From: Candidatus Woesearchaeota archaeon
GTDB taxonomy: Archaea > Nanobdellota > Nanobdellia > Woesearchaeales > JACJVV01
Direction: 5' to 3'
Assembly: GCA_020637495.1 (NCBI GenBank)
Contig: JACJVV010000001.1
Coordinates: forward strand, 558,001-622,000
Length of the DNA: 64,000 bases
Part shown: positions 17,115-24,665 of the stretch, piece after piece
Layout of the letters: each line of letters begins with the position of its first letter
Position numbering within the stretch: position 1 is the stretch's first letter
The notes under the pieces: model-generated
The model's database searches: none
Seen by the model: the letters and a program-made list of their open reading frames with translations, nothing else
What the model was told of the DNA's origin: nothing
Program-made: the position numbers and the translations under genes

Positions 17115-17702
17115 ATGATGAGAAACAAAAAAGCTGAGATGGGCATGGGTACATTGATCATATTCATAGCAATGATACTAGTTGCAGCAGTTGCAGCAGC
17201 AGTATTGATCAGTACTACAGGCACATTACAGAACAAAGCATTGGCAACAGGTAAATCAACTGCCACAGAAGTAGGAACAAGTTTGAATGTCGTTCAGGTG
17301 TATGCTGAAGATGGTTCTAACCAGAATATCGAAGAATTTGTAGCAATTGTCAAATTGAATGCAGGTTCAGAGCCTATAAGATTCAGTGATTTGCTATTGA
17401 CTTTTAACCTAGTTAACAGTTCAGCAGATTACACATATGATTCAGCAATCGATTGCAACAATAATTCAAATACCACTGCAGGTGGGGATTTCGGAGTTGA
17501 ATATTCAATCAATGGTACAAACAACCAAGCTGGATATTTAACAAAAGGAGATGTTGTTAAGCTGTGCTTGCAATCACCAAGGGATGTTGGAGAATCTGAG
17601 AATATAGTTCTAAGCTTCGTACCAAAAGTAGGAAGTGTTAGGGTTGTTGAGACAGACTTGCCAGACCTAATGGTTGATACAAGAGTGGATGTATATCCAT
17701 AA
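17115..17702 (+). CDS. arlB: Archaellin 2 (major-type flagellin)
   Basis: 195 residues. The leader is MMRNKKA, then E and the same MGMGTLIIF helix as archaellin 1. GAGGTGA at 17101-17107 sets the start. Most of the sequence matches archaellin 1 closely, including the last 25 residues, so the pair probably duplicated recently or is kept alike by gene conversion. The differences lie in the mid-region (such as the DCNNNSNTT segment), which is expected to face the filament surface. Confidence 0.95.
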   Translation: MMRNKKAEMGMGTLIIFIAMILVAAVAAAVLISTTGTLQNKALATGKSTATEVGTSLNVVQVYAEDGSNQNIEEFVAIVKLNAGSEPIRFSDLLLTFNLVNSSADYTYDSAIDCNNNSNTTAGGDFGVEYSINGTNNQAGYLTKGDVVKLCLQSPRDVGESENIVLSFVPKVGSVRVVETDLPDLMVDTRVDVYP

Positions 17703-17731
17703 ATTTTCTTTTTTACTTTATTTTATTTATT
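17699..17731 (+). terminator. U-tract terminator after archaellin 2
   Basis: T-rich stretch with three runs of T (TTTTC, TTTTTTA, TTTATTTTATTT) directly after the stop codon. Confidence 0.45.
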
Positions 17732-17787
17732 ATCTATCTTAATCATGATAATCCATAGTCATAAATTCATATTCATAGGTGCATAAG

Positions 17788-18414
17788 ATGAAAAATAAAA
17801 AAGCTGATATAAGCATTGGAACTCCTTCCTTGTTCTCAAAGAGAGCTGAGATGGGCATGGGGACATTGATCATATTCATAGCAATGATACTGGTTGCGGC
17901 AGTTGCAGCAGCAGTGTTGATCAGCACTACAGGCACATTGCAGAACAAGGCTTTGTCGACTGGAAAATCAACTGCAGCAGAAGTTGGTACAAGCTTGAAA
18001 GTTGTGCAGCTTTATGCAGAGAATGGAGAGAATCAGAACTTAGAGGAGTATAATGCAGTCATGAAGCTTAATGCAGGATCTGATCCAGTAAGATTCACTG
18101 ATCTTCTTGTAATGGTGGCTTTAGCCAATAATACTGCAGAATATACATATAACTCCTCAATTGATTGCAGTAATGACTCAACAACTGTTGCAGGCGGTGA
18201 TTATGGAGTCAGTTATTCAATCAACGGTACAAATAATCAAGATGGCTATCTTGCTAATGGTGACGTTGTCAAGCTTTGTTTTGAGACTCCGCGTGCAGTA
18301 ATTGAAGGGGAAGCAATAAAAGTCCAGTTTATCCCTAAAGTAGGGAGTACATTGACAATAGATACAGACATTCCAGATCTTATGGTAGATAAGCGAGTGG
18401 ATATATATCCATGA
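17788..18414 (+). CDS. arlB: Archaellin 3 with extended leader
   Basis: 208 residues from the ATG at 17788, preceded by AGGTGC. The leader is about 20 residues rather than 6. It contains KKADISIGT, then PSLFS, then KRAEMGMGT, so the processing-site-like motif occurs twice before the hydrophobic helix. The assembly helix and C-terminal domain are as in the other copies, with the same cysteine pair and the ending LMVDKRVDIYP. Which of the two motifs is cut by the archaellin peptidase cannot be told; the second aligns with the site in archaellins 1 and 2. Confidence 0.93.
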   Translation: MKNKKADISIGTPSLFSKRAEMGMGTLIIFIAMILVAAVAAAVLISTTGTLQNKALSTGKSTAAEVGTSLKVVQLYAENGENQNLEEYNAVMKLNAGSDPVRFTDLLVMVALANNTAEYTYNSSIDCSNDSTTVAGGDYGVSYSINGTNNQDGYLANGDVVKLCFETPRAVIEGEAIKVQFIPKVGSTLTIDTDIPDLMVDKRVDIYP

Positions 18415-18446
18415 TTGAGATAATTATTGAAAGGTGATTAGTGAGA

Positions 18447-19133
18447 ATGGTAAATGAGAAAAAAGCAGATGCACACGTTGGCACTTGTTATCTGCTCTCA
18501 AAGCGAGCAGAGAACCGCGTTAGTACTTGGTCCCTCCTTTCAAAGAAAGGAGAAATGGGTATGGGTACATTGATCATATTCATTGCAATGATTCTTGTTG
18601 CAGCAGTCGCTGCAGGTGTATTGATAAGCACTACTGGAACATTGCAGAACAAAGCTTTGTCAACAGGTAAGGCAACTTCAGCTGAAGTTGGTACGAGCAT
18701 GAATGTTGTGAAGCTTTATGCTGAAGATGGTACTGATCAGCAACTTGAAGAATTTACAGGTATCCTGAAATTGAATGCAGGTTCAGAGCCTATAAGATTC
18801 AGCGATGTTCTATTGACTGTAAACCTTATTAATACGTCTGCTGATTACACTTATGACTCAGCAATACAGTGCAGCAATGGTACGACATGGAACAGTTCAA
18901 ACACTACAGCTGGTGGTGATTTTGGTGTTGAATATTCAATAAACGGCACAAATCATCAAGATGGTTATCTGACCAAGGGCGATGTTGCAAAGATATGTTT
19001 TGAATCTCCAAGGAATATCAGCGAGTCAGAGAATGTTGTCTTTACTTTTGTTCCAAAAGTAGGGAGCGTAAGGCTTATCGAGGCTGACATGCCAGACTTG
19101 ATGGTAGACAAGAGAGTAGATGTCTATCCATGA
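18447..19133 (+). CDS. arlB: Archaellin 4 with triple leader motif
   Basis: 228 residues from the ATG at 18447 (AAGGTGAT at 18431-18438; a GTG 6 bases upstream is too close to that site). The leader is about 34 residues and holds three K-K/R-A/G-D/E-xxx-G/S-T units: KKADAHVGT, KRAENRVST and KKGEMGMGT. The units are spaced by CYLLS and WSLLS. Only the last is followed by the assembly helix. The C-terminal domain matches its neighbours with a small insertion (NGTTWNSSN). It has the longest leader of the set. Confidence 0.92.
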   Translation: MVNEKKADAHVGTCYLLSKRAENRVSTWSLLSKKGEMGMGTLIIFIAMILVAAVAAGVLISTTGTLQNKALSTGKATSAEVGTSMNVVKLYAEDGTDQQLEEFTGILKLNAGSEPIRFSDVLLTVNLINTSADYTYDSAIQCSNGTTWNSSNTTAGGDFGVEYSINGTNHQDGYLTKGDVAKICFESPRNISESENVVFTFVPKVGSVRLIEADMPDLMVDKRVDVYP

Positions 19134-19249
19134 TCTTATATTTCTATTATTTTTATTACAAATTCTTATTAAAATTGTTTTATTTCTGTAATCACTCTTT
19201 AAGCTCTTAATAGTATTTAATTGGCTTTAAATATCAGAAAATAGTGAAG

Positions 19250-19302
19250 TTAGTATATCAAATACTATACTAATATGGTAATTTATAGAAAGCTTTATAT
19301 AT
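19250..19302 (+). promoter_or_regulatory. Archaellin 5 promoter with perfect palindrome
   Basis: TTAGTATA (19250-19257) and TATACTAA (19266-19273) form a perfect 8-bp inverted repeat with an 8-nt centre. A TATA box TTTATATAT lies at 19294-19302, followed by the archaellin 5 start at 19349. The 215-bp gap otherwise holds no gene. Confidence 0.5.
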
Positions 19303-19348
19303 TACGTAACCTATTTTGTGTTAATTCGTATATCCTAGAGGTGATACG

Positions 19349-19945
19349 ATGCTAAGAATGCTGAAATCAAAAAAAGCTGAAATGGGCATGGGAACATTGA
19401 TCATATTTATAGCAATGATTCTTGTTGCAGCAGTTGCAGCCGGTGTCTTGATAAGCACTACTGGAACATTGCAGAATAAGGCTTTATCTACAGGTAAAGC
19501 GACGTCTGCTGAGGTTGGAACAAGCATAAATATTGTCAATGTCTATGCAGAGAACGGCACAGATCAGAATGTAGAGGAATTCATAGTGATATTGAAGCTT
19601 AACGCAGGATCAGAACCTATAAGGTTCAGTGATGTTTTGCTTACAATGAATCTGATCAACGATTCTTCAGACTATACCTACAACTCATCAATCGATTGCA
19701 CTAACACATCACAGACAATCGCTGGTGGAGATTACGGTATACAGTATTCAATCAATGGTACAAACAATCAGGCCGGTTACCTTACAAAAGGAGATGTAGT
19801 CAAGCTTTGCTTGGAATCCCCTAGAAGTGTAGGTGAATCTGAAAACCTGATAATATCAATGATACCAAAGGTTGGTACACCAAGAGTTGTTGAGACTGAT
19901 TTACCTGATCTGATGGTCGAGAAAAGGGTAGATATATTCCCTTAA
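19349..19945 (+). CDS. arlB: Archaellin 5 (own promoter)
   Basis: 198 residues with leader MLRMLKSKKA, then E and MGMGTLIIF. GAGGTGA at 19338-19344 precedes the ATG. The body is like archaellin 4 in its N-terminal half (AAGVLISTTGTLQ) and ends LMVEKRVDIFP. Separation from archaellin 4 by 215 bp with its own palindrome and TATA box suggests independent control, for example as a major filament subunit under different conditions. Confidence 0.94.
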   Translation: MLRMLKSKKAEMGMGTLIIFIAMILVAAVAAGVLISTTGTLQNKALSTGKATSAEVGTSINIVNVYAENGTDQNVEEFIVILKLNAGSEPIRFSDVLLTMNLINDSSDYTYNSSIDCTNTSQTIAGGDYGIQYSINGTNNQAGYLTKGDVVKLCLESPRSVGESENLIISMIPKVGTPRVVETDLPDLMVEKRVDIFP

Positions 19946-19948
19946 GAC

Positions 19949-19970
19949 TTTTATTTTTTTTATTTATTAT
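19949..19970 (+). terminator. U-tract terminator after archaellin 5
   Basis: A run of eight T inside a T-rich stretch directly after the stop codon. Confidence 0.45.
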
Positions 19971-20036
19971 ATTCTGTGTTTTCTTTCTGAGAAAAGAGTT
20001 ACAAAGATTTATTAATGGATATACTTAATTCTAGAC

Positions 20037-20621
20037 ATGAGATTCAAACGTTCACAGATGTCTTTTGGCCTGATCATGCTAATGCTTGTCTCACTGATCG
20101 TATCAATATCTGCAGCTGGTGTATTGATATCTAGAGCGCGAGAGTTTCGAGGCATACAGACCAATGCAATAGATTCTTCTACATCAAGGTTAGGTCATTC
20201 TCTTGATTTTATCGAGATATTCGCTGAAGATGGAAGGGACCTTGACGTCGAAGAATTCACAATGACTACAAAGCTGACACCAGTAGCAAAGTCAGCTCTT
20301 CTTTCTGATATCCTCATATCCGTAACAACCCAGAATTTGAGCCGGCAATATGAATATAATTCATCAATTGATTGTTCCAATAAGTCGAACACTACGCCAA
20401 CATCAGGATATGGTGCTGAGCTTATCTTTAATCCTAAAGGTCACGATACTAATTTCATCGACAGAGGCGATATCTTGCGGATCTGCTTGGAAGCACCAGA
20501 ATCCACTCCAGCTTATGAGTATGTCTACATAGATGTATTCCCTGGTTTTGGAACACCTAACAGATTTGAGCTTAGAATGCCAAGAACGATCGTGCACCAA
20601 AAGATAATGCTTCTTCCATAA
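20037..20621 (+). CDS. Divergent archaellin-like protein (minor archaellin)
   Basis: 194 residues. The leader is MRFKRSQ, then MSFG and a hydrophobic helix (LIMLMLVSLIVSISAAGVLIS). The rest aligns in outline with the archaellins: a FIEIFAEDGRD word, paired cysteines (IDCSNK, RICLEA) and a C-terminal basic end. The MGMGTLIIF motif is replaced, and the NTE-type charged site is atypical. There is no strong ribosome binding site, and a TATA-like TTATTAATGG is close to the ATG, so it may be leaderless. It may be a hook-like or basal subunit; that role is inferred from the family, not seen. Confidence 0.75.
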   Translation: MRFKRSQMSFGLIMLMLVSLIVSISAAGVLISRAREFRGIQTNAIDSSTSRLGHSLDFIEIFAEDGRDLDVEEFTMTTKLTPVAKSALLSDILISVTTQNLSRQYEYNSSIDCSNKSNTTPTSGYGAELIFNPKGHDTNFIDRGDILRICLEAPESTPAYEYVYIDVFPGFGTPNRFELRMPRTIVHQKIMLLP

Positions 20622-20648
20622 GATTAGATAGGGTGTTCGTAGAATTAA

Positions 20649-21422
20649 TTAATTATTCTTGAGCCTTTTGATGTCATTCCTTAAGTTTATTGCACGGTGA
20701 TAAATCTCTAGACGATCTTTCGGATCAGAGAGGTGATAATCTGCCATTATCTGCTTGTAAAGCTCTTCAGCTTCGTGCACCTCATTCTTGCTTATGAAAC
20801 CTTCAGCTTTCGTTATCTCTGATCTTAAGTCTATCTTTTTCGTCTTCAGAGCAAGCTTTCGAGCATGATCTATCTCATGTGAAGATGGCTTTGATTCCTT
20901 TTTTAAAGGTTCAGAAGTTTTTTTTTTATCTTGCACCACTGAAGTTGAATCGTCATATCCCTGATGGATTTGCATTGCTTGCTGTGCCTCAACTTCAGAA
21001 GTGCTATGCGCAGGTTCTGGGCTTATCTGCTGCATCGACTGTTGTGATTGAGAGTCTGCATTGGTGAAAGGATCATATTGTTTGCATACAAGCTCGTAGA
21101 ACTTTGAGAATTCATCTAAAGTCGATTGTATCTTCTGGATGTTATCCTTGATCTTGCTCGTCTCAGAATCGTCTTCGAGCTTTGTCTCGATATCCTTGAT
21201 CTTGTTCTCTATCTGTTGAATCTTACCACTGAATTCATCAGTTAGCTCAGTAATCTTCTTGAGGATTGCAGCAAGCATCTCCTCATCATTAGTGATTACA
21301 TTAGGATCTATTGCAGTACCTTCCTTGTTCTCTTGGGTCTCTATATTATCTCCTTGTTTCTTCTTGCCAATAATAGAATCGATATGCAATCTCTTTGCAA
21401 TATCTTGGAATGAAAATGCCAT
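20649..21422 (-). CDS. ArlC-like (FlaC family) scaffold protein with helical repeat tail
   Basis: 257 residues. A long coiled coil at about 55-110 ends in the FlaC-type signature FSKFYELVCKQYDPF, matching the YE-x-V-x-x-Q-x-N/D-PF motif of ArlC/D/E proteins. A Q/S-rich linker follows. The C-terminal 75 residues are helical and match one unit of the repeat in the membrane protein at 4341-4916 (AEGFISKNE, EELYKQI, then R and NDI). ArlC/D/E form the cytoplasmic ring around ArlH and link it to chemotaxis. No separate ArlD/E-type domain was found in this window, so this may be the only classical representative. Confidence 0.75.
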   Translation of the reverse strand: MAFSFQDIAKRLHIDSIIGKKKQGDNIETQENKEGTAIDPNVITNDEEMLAAILKKITELTDEFSGKIQQIENKIKDIETKLEDDSETSKIKDNIQKIQSTLDEFSKFYELVCKQYDPFTNADSQSQQSMQQISPEPAHSTSEVEAQQAMQIHQGYDDSTSVVQDKKKTSEPLKKESKPSSHEIDHARKLALKTKKIDLRSEITKAEGFISKNEVHEAEELYKQIMADYHLSDPKDRLEIYHRAINLRNDIKRLKNN

Positions 21423-21426
21423 TCCA

Positions 21427-22056
21427 CTACCTCAGCTTTACTTTGTTGGATAGAACAATCTCTGGTGTTCTTAGTTCTAAGGATTCTTTGGTACCTGATT
21501 TAGGCTGGAATATTATTGAGATGTCTTTCTCAGTTCCTATTGCATTGCTAGTATTGAGCTTGAACTTCACAACCATGATCTCTCCTTCTTCAAGTACAGT
21601 ATTCTCATCTCCGATCCTTGGCTCTATGCAATATTCAGTCTGAGCAGTGAGATTCTCGAATGTGCAATTTTCTCCGATCAATGATGTATTCAGCTGCGGA
21701 CCTAAAGAAAGATCCTCTGTGATGAATGCAAATCCTACTGTCCTGAACTGGATAGGCAATGATCCTGGCCTTAACCATGTATGGAACTCAAATTCACTTA
21801 TAGTCTCTGATGTAGTATTACCATTCGTAAAGACTGAGAATACCTCTATACCTGAAACAAGCCTGTTTCTTGTAGACTGTTCAACGCTCAATGCTCTCTG
21901 CTGAAGAACTCCTGTAGCTGTTATCAATACTCCAGCTGCCATTCCTGAGATTACAACAGTAGCTATGAAAATCAACAACATACCAATTCCCATGATAGCT
22001 TTCTTTGATCTTATCATTTTAGCTCGTCTCATTTTTTGTTCAATTTCTGATCCCAT
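21427..22056 (-). CDS. Archaellin-like protein on the minus strand
   Basis: 209 residues. The leader is basic and about 20 residues long, ending RSKKA, followed by I, then MGIGMLLIFIATVVISGMAAGVLI, clearly the archaellin assembly helix. The C-terminal domain is beta-rich with sequons (NTTSE, NCTFENLT) and a cysteine pair. It overlaps the upstream membrane gene by 28 bp and is followed 4 bp later by the ArlC-like gene, so it belongs to a three-gene transcript apart from the main array. A minor or basal subunit is likely. The start could be an internal Met closer to the signal peptide. Confidence 0.8.
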   Translation of the reverse strand: MGSEIEQKMRRAKMIRSKKAIMGIGMLLIFIATVVISGMAAGVLITATGVLQQRALSVEQSTRNRLVSGIEVFSVFTNGNTTSETISEFEFHTWLRPGSLPIQFRTVGFAFITEDLSLGPQLNTSLIGENCTFENLTAQTEYCIEPRIGDENTVLEEGEIMVVKFKLNTSNAIGTEKDISIIFQPKSGTKESLELRTPEIVLSNKVKLR

Positions 22057-22298
22057 TTTTCATGCCTTTCCCACACTCTCATGGATACTACTATGAGTAC
22101 TAATAGCACTAATGTCTGGAACAGCTCAATAACTAGAATAACTGTCAATGAATCAAGATTTTGTCCTACAGCAGCCATGTACAGAAGATTTACAATCCCT
22201 GCACATATGACGATCATAAGGATAATCATGAATATCTCAACAACTATTGTACTAACTCTTTGTTCAAACGGTTTAAGAAGCATTTTTTTCACCATCAT
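22029..22298 (-). CDS. Small two-TM membrane protein
   Basis: 89 residues with two hydrophobic helices (about 19-43 and 53-73) and a charged, basic tail (WERHEKWDQKLNKK). An AGGTGAC site precedes the ATG pair. It is the first gene of the transcript that continues into an archaellin-like gene (28-bp overlap) and the ArlC-like gene. The family is unknown; a membrane adaptor of the archaellum is plausible by position only. Confidence 0.55.
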   Translation of the reverse strand: MMVKKMLLKPFEQRVSTIVVEIFMIILMIVICAGIVNLLYMAAVGQNLDSLTVILVIELFQTLVLLVLIVVSMRVWERHEKWDQKLNKK

Positions 22299-22589
22299 AA
22301 GTCACCTGCTTTTTTAATATACTTTTAAATATTCTAGATAGACTGATATATAAAGTTTACTGTTACTTGAATACAATTCGTCCTCTCATTTAGCAATATG
22401 TGTTTGTGTGTTATATACTATGTAGAATGTAACTCTTTAGTCACTTTTTAATCCATAGAGTATAAACATATCATATGTTGTATGAGAGTAACATCCATAA
22501 TCTGATTTTTGCTTGCTTCCTTAAGCTATAAAACACAGTACTTTTGCTAACAAGGATAACATTTATAAACAAATTAGGATTCATAGATC
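22299..22589. other. Gene-free part of the 423-bp gap before the L1 operon
   Basis: The region is A/T-rich with no open frame I would defend. A TATA box (TTTATAAAC, 22562-22570) near its end would start the L1 operon transcript close to 22590. Nothing else stands out. Confidence 0.4.
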
Positions 22590-22721
22590 TATTATATTCG
22601 ATTAATATATGACTCACTATGGGTCCCTAAGACTATCTCGCACATGATGGCCAAATTCTAGTGCCGGTGCAAGCAACGCAAAAGCGTCTGCCATGGATAG
22701 GAGGGCGGAGGAAAGTTAAAA
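22590..22721 (+). promoter_or_regulatory. Structured leader RNA of the L1-P0-P1 operon (probable L1 autoregulatory site)
   Basis: Between the TATA box and the L1 ATG lies a G/C-rich island with nested pairing. CCCT 22625-22628 pairs with AGGG 22702-22705, CTATC 22633-22637 with GATAG 22696-22700, and ATGGC 22647-22651 with GCCAT 22690-22694. The last two helices are separated by a 9-versus-1 asymmetric loop. Inside is a hairpin ACGC-AAAA-GCGT (22676-22687). The GGAGG ribosome binding region overlaps the outer helix. L1 binding sites in rRNA and mRNA are known to be two helices joined by an asymmetric loop, so feedback control by L1 is the natural reading. Confidence 0.55.
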
Positions 22722-23393
22722 ATGGATAAAAGCAAGATACAAGCAGCACTTAAAATAGCTAAAGAGCAGTCTGGAAAAAGAAATTTCAAGCAGACAATCG
22801 ATCTCATAGTCACCATGAAGGATATGGATCTTAAGAAGCCTGATCATCAGGTTGATTTCTTCTTGCCTCTGCATCATTCCAATGGAAAAGATGTCAAGGT
22901 TTGTGGTCTAGTAGGTCCTGAGATGAAGGAAGCTGCAGAGAAAGAGCTTGATTTTGTAGTAGTTGTAGATGATTTTGAGCAATATGCAAAAGATAAGAAG
23001 AAAATCAAGAAACTTGCTGAGACATATGATTATTTTATCGCACAGGCAAATCTGATGGCGAAGGTAGCTCAGACATTCGGTAGAGTGTTCGGTCCTAAGA
23101 ACAAGATGCCAAACCCTAAATCTGGCTGTGTAGTGCCACCTAACGCGAACCTTGCTGCATTGAAGCAGAGACTAAAGAATACGGTAAGGGTAATGGTGAA
23201 GACAACATTGCAGTATCAGGTAGCTATTGCAAAGGAAGATATGGATGAGGAAATAATAATAGATAATGCTTTGACTGTATATAACCAGCTGGTGCATCAT
23301 CTGCCTAGCGAAGTAAACAATATCAAGGATGTATTCATCAAACTTACAATGGGTCCAGCTGTGAAAGTTGGAGCTGACGAGGGGACAAAATGA
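22722..23393 (+). CDS. rpl1: Large ribosomal subunit protein L1 (uL1)
   Basis: 223 residues, full length for archaeal L1. Conserved parts are the FGPKNKMPNPKSG loop near residues 126-138 and the TLQYQV segment. L1 forms the mobile stalk at the ribosomal E site and represses its own operon by binding its mRNA. The gene leads the L1-P0-P1 order; the next gene starts inside its stop codon (ATGA), so the two are translationally coupled. A strong GGAGG lies upstream within the structured leader. Confidence 0.96.
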   Translation: MDKSKIQAALKIAKEQSGKRNFKQTIDLIVTMKDMDLKKPDHQVDFFLPLHHSNGKDVKVCGLVGPEMKEAAEKELDFVVVVDDFEQYAKDKKKIKKLAETYDYFIAQANLMAKVAQTFGRVFGPKNKMPNPKSGCVVPPNANLAALKQRLKNTVRVMVKTTLQYQVAIAKEDMDEEIIIDNALTVYNQLVHHLPSEVNNIKDVFIKLTMGPAVKVGADEGTK

Positions 23394-24256
23394 GAGCTGG
23401 ATATAAGACTCACGTCGCTGAATCAAAGAAGGAAGACGTAAAGGAATTTGCAAAATTCATGGAAGATTATCCTATGGTAGGAATAGTCAACTTACAGAAC
23501 CTACCAACTCAACAGGCTAACAATATGAGAAAGCAGTTGAGGAAGAATGATGTCACAATTAAGATGGGCAAGAAAAGGCTCATGAAACTTGCTATCGAGA
23601 AGGCAAAAGCAAAAAAGCAAGGCCTTGAACAGCTTGAAGAATATCTTCGAGGCATGCCTGCTCTTTTGTTGACGACACAGAATCCTTTCTCATTATTCAA
23701 GATACTTAAGAAGAATAAGTCAAAAGCACCTGCAAAAGCAGGACAAGTTGCACCAAATGATCTTGTCGTCAATGCAGGACCTACAAGCTTTGCACCAGGT
23801 CCTATCATCAGCGAGCTTGCTTCATTCGGTATAAAGACTAAGGTCGAAGACGGAAAGCTTACAATCGTGCAGGATACTGTCATCGCAAAGGAAGGAGATC
23901 TGATCACTGATAAGTTGGCATCAATGCTATTAAGATTAGGAATTGAGCCTATGGAGATCGGACTTGACTTGGTTGCAATCTATGAGAATGGCACAATCTT
24001 CACCAAGAAAGTACTTGATATTGATGAAGATCAGTTCATGCAGGATATCAACAACGCAGCAAGATGGGCACTTAACCTGTCTGTTGAGGCAGGATATCCT
24101 ACCAAGGATAACATTGAACTGTTCGTATGCAAGGCATTCACACAGACAAAAGCAATTGCTCTTGAGACAAACTACTTATGCAGTGATACAGTCAATGATG
24201 TGATTGCTAAAGCTAATAATCAAATGTTAAGCGTCAAAGCAGCGCTTGGCATCTAA
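23390..24256 (+). CDS. rpl10: Large ribosomal subunit protein L10 (uL10, P0)
   Basis: 288 residues. The N-terminal rRNA-binding domain contains NLQNLPTQQANNMR and KKRLMKLAIEKA. The middle insertion domain is typical of archaeal P0 (GPTSFAPGP, then a KVEDGKL segment). The C-terminal helices, which bind P1 dimers, are present but end at MLSVKAALGI. The usual Ala-rich tail with the GALFG peptide, found in many archaeal P0 proteins, is absent here. It overlaps L1 by 4 bp. Confidence 0.93.
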   Translation: MRAGYKTHVAESKKEDVKEFAKFMEDYPMVGIVNLQNLPTQQANNMRKQLRKNDVTIKMGKKRLMKLAIEKAKAKKQGLEQLEEYLRGMPALLLTTQNPFSLFKILKKNKSKAPAKAGQVAPNDLVVNAGPTSFAPGPIISELASFGIKTKVEDGKLTIVQDTVIAKEGDLITDKLASMLLRLGIEPMEIGLDLVAIYENGTIFTKKVLDIDEDQFMQDINNAARWALNLSVEAGYPTKDNIELFVCKAFTQTKAIALETNYLCSDTVNDVIAKANNQMLSVKAALGI

Positions 24257-24281
24257 TTTGGAGACACAGGAGGAAACTAAA

Positions 24282-24584
24282 ATGGAATACGTTTATGCGG
24301 CAATGTTGCTACATAAAGCAGGACAGAAGGTAGACGAAGCATCAGTTAAGAAGGTGCTAGAGGCTGCTGGAGTCAAAGCAGATGAAGCCCGAATAAAAGC
24401 TCTTGTTGCTTCTCTAGAAGGCGTAAACATTGATGAGGCTATAGAAAAGGCAGCTACAGTTGCAGCACCTGCAGCAGCAGCCCCGGCAGCATCAAGTGAA
24501 GCTCCAAAAGCAGAGAAGAAAGAAGAGAAGAAGGAAGAGAAAGCTGAAGAAAATGCAGCTGGATTGGGCGCACTATTTGGTTAA
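24282..24584 (+). CDS. rpl12: Ribosomal protein P1 (archaeal L12)
   Basis: 100 residues from the ATG at 24282, supported by AGGAGG at 24268-24273 and by the conserved MEYVYAAMLLHKAG start. An upstream in-frame start overlapping P0 is rejected. The N-terminal dimerisation domain is followed by an Ala/Pro hinge, a K/E-rich linker and the terminal GLGALFG, which recruits elongation factors. P1 dimers sit on P0 to form the GTPase stalk. The gene is 25 bp downstream of P0 in one operon. Confidence 0.95.
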   Translation: MEYVYAAMLLHKAGQKVDEASVKKVLEAAGVKADEARIKALVASLEGVNIDEAIEKAATVAAPAAAAPAASSEAPKAEKKEEKKEEKAEENAAGLGALFG

Positions 24585-24665
24585 GTGCGTATTTTTTACC
24601 CTTTTATCTGGTAGATTTGTTGGGTCAGATCAAATTAAATTTCAATCCGTTAGGAGAGTTTGACA

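Noticed and set aside
22621..22721. A riboswitch or independent small RNA in the L1 leader
   Set aside because: The fold is compact but lacks a known aptamer pattern, and the operon position favours L1 autoregulation.
24246..24281. Upstream start for P1 overlapping P0
   Set aside because: AGGAGG and the conserved MEYVYAAM point to the ATG at 24282.
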